Source: Phycisphaerae bacterium (GTDB taxonomy: Bacteria > Planctomycetota > Phycisphaerae > Phycisphaerales > SM1A02). Taken from it: DNA of 10,080 bases. Below the pieces are notes generated by a model that worked only from the letters and a program-made list of their open reading frames with translations, made no database searches and had not been told where the DNA came from. The DNA lies in assembly GCA_016873355.1 (NCBI GenBank), contig VGXK01000044.1:1-10080 (forward strand). The letters run 5' to 3'. Below are positions 6,113 through 10,080 of the stretch, one piece after another (position 1 is the first letter of the stretch; every line of letters starts with the position of its first letter). The translations under genes and the position numbers were made by a program.

Positions 6113-6186
6113 TGGTCGATACGAGGCTACGGCGTGGAGCCCGCAGGTCTCCTGGCCGCGCTGAGCACCAGGGCGAATGACTCGCG

Positions 6187-6474
6187 CGGCGCGGCCGCCC
6201 GCTTCGCGACGCCGCACGAGCGTCGCGTCGGCTTGCCTGGTGCCCCGTTTCGGACCGTCAGGGATGTCGAGCGAGCGAAGCGAGCGTCGAATGTCCGCGA
6301 GCAGAGCGTCCCGGTGACGAGTCGCTTCGAGGACTGAGCGAGTGCTCGGACGAGCGAAGCGGAGAGCGCCGCGAGCGAGACATTCGGCGACAGGGTTCCC
6401 TGCCGGGACGAAACGGGAGCACCCAAGCCGACGCGAAACTCTTCAATCGCCCCGCGAAGCGGGCGGCCGCGCCG
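6187..6474. repeat. Imperfect inverted-repeat element of about 288 bp, MITE-like
   Basis: The arms 6187-6264 and 6397-6474 are imperfect reverse complements. Perfect blocks are 22 bp (6187-6208 against 6453-6474), 13 bp (TCGCGTCGGCTTG 6223-6235 against 6424-6436), CCCGTTTCG against CGAAACGGG, and CAGGGA (6259-6264) against TCCCTG (6397-6402). Weaker pairing continues inward (CGAATGTC near 6288 against GACATTCG near 6379). About 130 bp of GC-rich sequence lies in the middle. The element fills most of the gap between the lepA stop (6483) and the zinc-ribbon gene start (6112). No transposase is encoded. It may be a non-autonomous mobile element or a pair of inverted repeat copies; as RNA it would form a very long stem that could block read-through from lepA. 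No target-site duplication could be identified with confidence. Confidence 0.75.
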
Positions 6475-6482
6475 CCATCGCG

Positions 6483-8291
6483 TCAATCACCCTGGTCGAG
6501 AATCGCCATGAAGGCTTCCTGCGGGATCGACACGGAGCCGATCTGCTTCATCCGCTTCTTGCCTTCCTTCTGCTTCTCGAGCAGCTTGCGCTTCCGCGTC
6601 ACGTCGCCGCCGTAGCACTTGGCGGTCACGTTCTTGCGAAGCGCGCTGATCGATTCGCGGGCGATGATCTTCCCGCCGATCGCCGCCTGGAGCGCGATCT
6701 CGAACTGATGCCGATCGATCTGCTTCCGGAGCTTGAGCAGGATCACGCGGCTGCGCTGCTCCGCGTTGTCGCGATGGCAGATGAGCGACAGCGCCTCGAC
6801 CGGTTCCCCGTTGACGAGGATCGAGACCTTGCCGAGGCGATCCTCCCGGAAGCCGATGAGCTCGTAGTCCATGGTGCCGTAGCCGCGCGTGACCGACTTC
6901 AGCTTGTCGTAGAAGTCGTAGATGATCTCGGCAAGCGGCATCTCGTAGTCGAGGATCTGCCGGCCCTCGCTCACGAACTTCTGCGCCTTGAAGATGCCGC
7001 GGCGACCGTCGCAGAGTCGCATGAGCTCGCCGATGTTCTCGGTGGGGCAGATGATCTCGAGCTTGACGATGGGCTCCCGAATCGCCTGCACCACGCTGCC
7101 GTCGGGCAGATCGGCGGGGTTGTGGATCTCCAGCTCCGTGCCGTCGGTCTTCACCACCTGGTAGGTCACGGTCGGCGCCGTCTGCACCACGTCGACGCCT
7201 CCTTCGCGCTCGAGGCGCTCCTGCACGATGTCCATGTGCAGCAGTCCCAGGAATCCGCAACGGAATCCGAAGCCGAGCGCTTCCGAGTGCTGCACCTCGT
7301 AGGTGAAGCTCGCGTCGTTCAAGTGCAGGCGTTCGATCGCGTCGCGCAGCGTCTCGAAGTCGCCCTTCTTGCCGCTCTCGGCGCCGCTCGAGCTGGGATA
7401 GAAGTCGCAGAAGACCATCTGCTTGGGCTCTTCGTACCCGGGAAGCGCCTCCTCGGCCGGCTGCGCCTCGAGCGTGATCGTGTCGCCCACGCGCACGTCG
7501 CCCAGGCTCTTGATGCTCGCCGAGAGGTAGCCGACCTCCGAGAAGCCGAGCTCCCTCACCTTCTGCGGAAACGGCGTGTTGCGCCCGAGCTCCGTCACGG
7601 TGAAGGTGCGACCCGTTCCCATCATGCGGATCTTGTCGCCCATGCGCAGCGCGCCGTCGAAGACGCGGACGTAGACGACCACGCCCTTGTAGTCGTCGTA
7701 GATCGAGTCGAAGATGAGCGCGCGAAGCTTGTCCGTCTGCTGCGGACGCGGCGGCGGCAGGCGCTCGCAGATTCGATCGAGCAGTTCCTGGATCCCCTGG
7801 CCCGTCTTCGCCGAGACGAGCAGGCAGTCCTCCGCCGGAAGCCCGAGCACCTGCTCCACCTCCATCGCCACCGTGTCGGGATCCGCGGCGGGGAGGTCGA
7901 TCTTGTTGATGACCGGAATGAGCGCGAGATCGTTTCCGACGGCCAGGTACGCGTTCGCCACCGTCTGCGCCTGCACGCCCTGCGTGGCGTCGACCACGAG
8001 CACCGCGCCCTCGCACGCGGTCAGCGCGCGGCTCACCTCGTACGCGAAATCCACATGGCCGGGCGTGTCGATGAAGTTGAGCTGGAAGTCCTCGCCCTTG
8101 TAGGTGTGATGGACCGTGACGGCGCTCGCCTTGATCGTGATGCCGCGCTCGCGCTCGAGATCCATCGAGTCGAGCAATTGATCGCGCGCCTCGCGGGCGC
8201 TTACGGCCTTCGTCGCCTGGAGCAGCCGATCGGCGAGCGTGCTCTTGCCGTGGTCGATGTGGGCGATGATGGAGAAGTTGCGGACCTGCAC
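6483..8291 (-). CDS. lepA: Elongation factor 4 (LepA), ribosome back-translocating GTPase
   Basis: A translational GTPase that binds the 70S ribosome and is associated with reverse translocation, tRNA remodelling and subunit biogenesis. The length of 602 aa agrees with E. coli LepA (599). The GTPase motifs are complete: AHIDHGKS (10-17), RGITIK (49-54), DTPGH (75-79), NKID (129-132) and SAK (160-162). After the G domain come the EF-G-like domains II, III and V (CGFLGLLHMDIVQERLERE and the later GYGTMDYELIGF), then the LepA-specific C-terminal domain ending near RKRKLLEKQKEGKKRMKQIG. The GTG at 8291 was chosen because VRNFSIIAHIDHG follows directly and no better in-frame start is upstream. It is the last gene of the rimO-lipoprotein-zinc ribbon-lepA run, 52 bp after its neighbour; a TATCAT in that gap (minus strand, 8333-8328) could be an extra promoter, which is only a weak guess. 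Confidence 0.97.
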   Translation of the reverse strand: MQVRNFSIIAHIDHGKSTLADRLLQATKAVSAREARDQLLDSMDLERERGITIKASAVTVHHTYKGEDFQLNFIDTPGHVDFAYEVSRALTACEGAVLVVDATQGVQAQTVANAYLAVGNDLALIPVINKIDLPAADPDTVAMEVEQVLGLPAEDCLLVSAKTGQGIQELLDRICERLPPPRPQQTDKLRALIFDSIYDDYKGVVVYVRVFDGALRMGDKIRMMGTGRTFTVTELGRNTPFPQKVRELGFSEVGYLSASIKSLGDVRVGDTITLEAQPAEEALPGYEEPKQMVFCDFYPSSSGAESGKKGDFETLRDAIERLHLNDASFTYEVQHSEALGFGFRCGFLGLLHMDIVQERLEREGGVDVVQTAPTVTYQVVKTDGTELEIHNPADLPDGSVVQAIREPIVKLEIICPTENIGELMRLCDGRRGIFKAQKFVSEGRQILDYEMPLAEIIYDFYDKLKSVTRGYGTMDYELIGFREDRLGKVSILVNGEPVEALSLICHRDNAEQRSRVILLKLRKQIDRHQFEIALQAAIGGKIIARESISALRKNVTAKCYGGDVTRKRKLLEKQKEGKKRMKQIGSVSIPQEAFMAILDQGD

Positions 8292-8343
8292 GGGAATGGC
8301 CGCGGCCGTCCGGCGCGCGGGATCGGCATGATAGAGGAGCGCG

Positions 8344-8868
8344 TCAGCGTCGATCGTCGTCGTCGCGCGCGGAGGGGTCGGGCGGCGGTTCGACCTCGAA
8401 CCGAGGCCAGGTGCGCACCTCCGACCGCCGGCCGAGCGCCACGGGTTGAGCGTCGTCGGGCGTGCCGCACTCGGGACAGGCGCGCGAATCGGGCGCGCGG
8501 CGCTCGAGCCAGTAGCCGCAGATCACGCAGACGTCGTGGCCGCATCTCCGCATCGCGGCGTACCAGAGCGAGCGGCGCGGTCCGATGGCGCCGGTGGCGA
8601 GCAGCACGGCGACGACGACGACGCCCAGCGTGGATGCGAACGGGAGCACGATGTTCCAGGGACGCGGAATCGCCACGAGCTGCGCGCCGAAGAGGAGCAG
8701 ATTCGACGCGAGCACGCTCGCGAGGATGATGACGGCGATCGTCTTCGTTCCCGGCAGCCGGCGGGAGGTCGGATGCTGCGACGCCAGCATCTCCATGTAT
8801 TCCGACCAGATCCGATCCCGTTCGCGGCCTTCGAGCCGCGGACCGGAGCCGCGGCTTCGCACGCTCAT
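8344..8868 (-). CDS. Zinc-ribbon membrane protein, function unknown
   Basis: A 174-aa product. A charged N-terminal region (1-40, including a WSEYMEML helix) precedes two hydrophobic segments (about 42-66 and 71-95) and then a zinc ribbon, CVIC (114-117) and CPEC (131-134), with a proline- and aspartate-rich tail (155-174). Both termini would face the same side, probably the cytoplasm. It resembles the other small zinc-ribbon protein of this window in parts but with the order reversed: the ribbon follows the membrane segments here and precedes them there. The ATG at 8868 overlaps the stop of the upstream lipoprotein gene (ATGA, 8865-8868), so the two are likely made together. I cannot assign a function. 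Confidence 0.75.
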   Translation of the reverse strand: MSVRSRGSGPRLEGRERDRIWSEYMEMLASQHPTSRRLPGTKTIAVIILASVLASNLLLFGAQLVAIPRPWNIVLPFASTLGVVVVAVLLATGAIGPRRSLWYAAMRRCGHDVCVICGYWLERRAPDSRACPECGTPDDAQPVALGRRSEVRTWPRFEVEPPPDPSARDDDDRR

Positions 8869-9641
8869 GGAACCGGAACGCGGTGGTAGGCGCCGTCGCC
8901 CGCACGCAGGCGAATCGACTTCTCGCCGTGCGCCTCGAGCGCCAGCAGCACCGGCGGAACGGTCGGCGAATCCGGGAGCAGCAGCAGCGTGGAACGATCG
9001 ACGATCCATCGACCCGCGTGCCCCGCGAGCGCGATCGGCGAGCCCGGGCTTGCGCCGGCGCCCGCGGGCGCCTCGGCGCGATAGCGTCCGTCCGAGCTGA
9101 TGAGCAGCGTGCCGCCGGGACCCTTCCACAGTCCGAGCATCCGCTCCTCCATGCCGCCGGGCGCCGCCTCGAAGCGCACCATCGAGTCGAGACCCGGGAT
9201 CAGGAGTCGCACTTCGCTGCCGTTGCGATCGAGTTCGCACCGCGTCTGCTCGCGCACGCGGATTCCATACGGCTCGAGCATGAGCGCCTTGTAGTTGAGT
9301 CGCGACCAGCGGCCGTTCTGATGCGGTTCGTCGAATCGATTCGTGCCTGACCAGAGCTGATAGGCGCCGTCGTCGGCCAGATGGAGGAGCTGGCGACCGT
9401 TCGACCACCAGCCTTCGACGATGACCGGCGCGGTCGGGTCGAGCGGCATCGGCGTCGAATCGAGCTGCGCCGCCGCCGTGGGGTTGTTCATCGTGTCGGC
9501 GGGATTCGGGGCGCAGGCGCCCACGAGCGCGAGCACGAACGAGACGACGATCGCGAGCGCGCAAGCCCCGCTCGCGGCGCACCGCCGCCTCGCGGGCTCG
9601 GGAACGAACGGGAACGACCGTGCGCTTCGAGAGGTGTTCAT
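8865..9641 (-). CDS. Predicted lipoprotein with two W..DG.Y..GRW repeats
   Basis: A 258-aa product. A basic N-terminus (1-24) is followed by a hydrophobic stretch (about 25-41) and the lipobox VGAC, with Cys43 as the likely lipidated residue, so it should be anchored in a membrane facing the periplasm or outside. The mature part contains two similar segments: GWW (77-79)...DGAY (91-94)...GRW (110-112), and GLW (170-172)...SDGRY (183-187)...GRW (210-212). Each reads as a small beta-rich domain in which Trp, Asp-Gly-x-Tyr and Gly-Arg-Trp recur with similar spacing, the second with a longer Ala/Gly-rich loop. This suggests an internal duplication. I do not recognise the family. It starts 36 bp after rimO and overlaps the next gene by 4 bp. 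Confidence 0.75.
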   Translation of the reverse strand: MNTSRSARSFPFVPEPARRRCAASGACALAIVVSFVLALVGACAPNPADTMNNPTAAAQLDSTPMPLDPTAPVIVEGWWSNGRQLLHLADDGAYQLWSGTNRFDEPHQNGRWSRLNYKALMLEPYGIRVREQTRCELDRNGSEVRLLIPGLDSMVRFEAAPGGMEERMLGLWKGPGGTLLISSDGRYRAEAPAGAGASPGSPIALAGHAGRWIVDRSTLLLLPDSPTVPPVLLALEAHGEKSIRLRAGDGAYHRVPVP

Positions 9642-9677
9642 GATGGATGCGTTCGTGCGGAGGGATGCGTCGAATCG

Positions 9678-10080
9678 TCAGGTGCGCCGCTGAAGCAGCG
9701 GAAGCGGAACTCGCCCGTCGACCTCCTCCAACGGCTGCGCCACCAGGTCGTATCCGTCGGCCTCGACGACGGCGCAGTGGAGGATCTCGCCGGGACTTGG
9801 CGCCTCGGAGCATACGAGCCAGGTGGAGGAATCGATCGACGGCGCCTGGAAGCGCGTGCGCCCGAGCCAGAGCGAGCCGCCGCGACCGACGCCGCTCGTG
9901 CGCTTCGAGCGGCTGCGACCGGGGGCGGGGCCGTCGACGAGCACGTCCACGCGCGTGCGCCTGGCCGCCATCGACTTCGCCGCCTCGAACGCGATCTGCT
10001 GCTGCGCGAGCATGAGCTCCTGTTCGCGCTCTGCCTTCACTTCGTCCGGAACGTGCAGCGCCGGATCGAGGTCCATCGTT
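9678..10080 (-). CDS. rimO: RimO, ribosomal protein S12 methylthiotransferase (C-terminal part only)
   Basis: The gene enters from the right edge of the window, so only about the last 134 codons are seen; the radical-SAM core is outside. The visible part begins with the linker helix typical of MiaB/RimO (HVPDEVKAEREQELMLAQQQIA), followed by a TRAM domain whose closing segment WLGRTRFQAPSID...PGEILHCAVVEADGYDLVAQP fits RimO (GRTxxdAPeiDg...G..v.v.i..a..YDL) better than MiaB. RimO adds a methylthio group to a conserved Asp of ribosomal protein S12, using S-adenosylmethionine and Fe-S clusters. In the TRAM domain there is a basic Gly/Ser/Arg-rich insert (about PAPGRSRSKRTSGVGRGG) that is longer than I expect. 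The first ATG in this frame (10076) is internal, not the start. The lipoprotein gene follows after 36 bp. Confidence 0.8.
   Translation of the reverse strand, partial: TMDLDPALHVPDEVKAEREQELMLAQQQIAFEAAKSMAARRTRVDVLVDGPAPGRSRSKRTSGVGRGGSLWLGRTRFQAPSIDSSTWLVCSEAPSPGEILHCAVVEADGYDLVAQPLEEVDGRVPLPLLQRRT

Noticed and set aside
6127..6486. A 119-codon minus-strand frame across the inverted-repeat element
   Set aside because: It lies mostly within the palindromic element, has no recognisable domain, and its composition is that of the repeat arms. I treat it as non-coding.
6342..8729. A 795-codon open frame on the plus strand opposite lepA
   Set aside because: It is antisense to a complete LepA with all GTPase motifs. 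The product is low-complexity (Arg, Ala, Leu, His, Asp-rich), as expected of a complementary-frame shadow.
1..10080. CRISPR array, tRNA/rRNA gene, transposase or defence island
   Set aside because: I found no regularly spaced repeats, no tRNA-like cloverleaf, no rRNA and no transposase, integrase, nuclease-helicase or toxin motifs in any frame. The MBL protein is a housekeeping-type YycJ relative.

Overview
The window looks like a chromosomal segment of a very GC-rich, Gram-negative-type bacterium, most likely a member of the Planctomycetota (Phycisphaerae-like). The reasons are two small membrane proteins with a CxxC...CPECG zinc ribbon (one followed by FDPFDPRT, a style I associate with planctomycetes), a lipid A gene (lpxA), an Skp/OmpH-like periplasmic protein, and a long PurF variant that I otherwise know from Bacteroidetes. 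The taxonomic placement is inference, because no rRNA is present.

Layout: positions 1-117 hold one copy of a 111-bp dispersed repeat. A minus-strand operon follows, transcribed lpxA (3724-2888), a YycJ/WalJ-like metallo-beta-lactamase-fold protein (2891-2049) and a long purF-type amidophosphoribosyltransferase (2052-118). Both junctions are 4-bp ATGA stop/start overlaps. A 72-bp divergent spacer separates lpxA from plus-strand lipB (3797-4549). The end of lipB overlaps by 20 bp the convergent skp/ompH-like gene (5249-4530). From 5250 to about 6480 the window is gene-poor and rich in repeats: a hairpin of about 100 nt (5301-5399), the second repeat copy (5559-5669), a zinc-ribbon membrane protein gene (6112-5591) whose last 25 codons lie inside that repeat, and a large imperfect inverted repeat of about 288 bp (6187-6474) ending 8 bp before the lepA stop.

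The right part is a second minus-strand cluster, transcribed rimO (3' part only, entering from the window edge), a lipoprotein (9641-8865), a second zinc-ribbon membrane protein (8868-8344, again an ATGA overlap) and lepA/EF4 (8291-6483). The pairing of rimO (S12 methylthiolation) with lepA (translational GTPase) gives this cluster a translation theme. The left cluster mixes envelope (lpxA, skp), purine (purF), lipoate (lipB) and possible nuclease (MBL) functions.

I see no defence system, CRISPR array or transposase. The most interesting signals are: a shared TACxCT box exactly 6 nt upstream of the start codons of lpxA, lipB and skp, suggesting leaderless transcripts; the 110/111-identical repeat placed at or inside two gene 3' ends; the two hairpin/inverted-repeat elements; a PurF that keeps the FTGxYPT motif but has lost the adjacent Fe-S cysteine pair; and a His-to-Asp change in the metal motif of the MBL protein.
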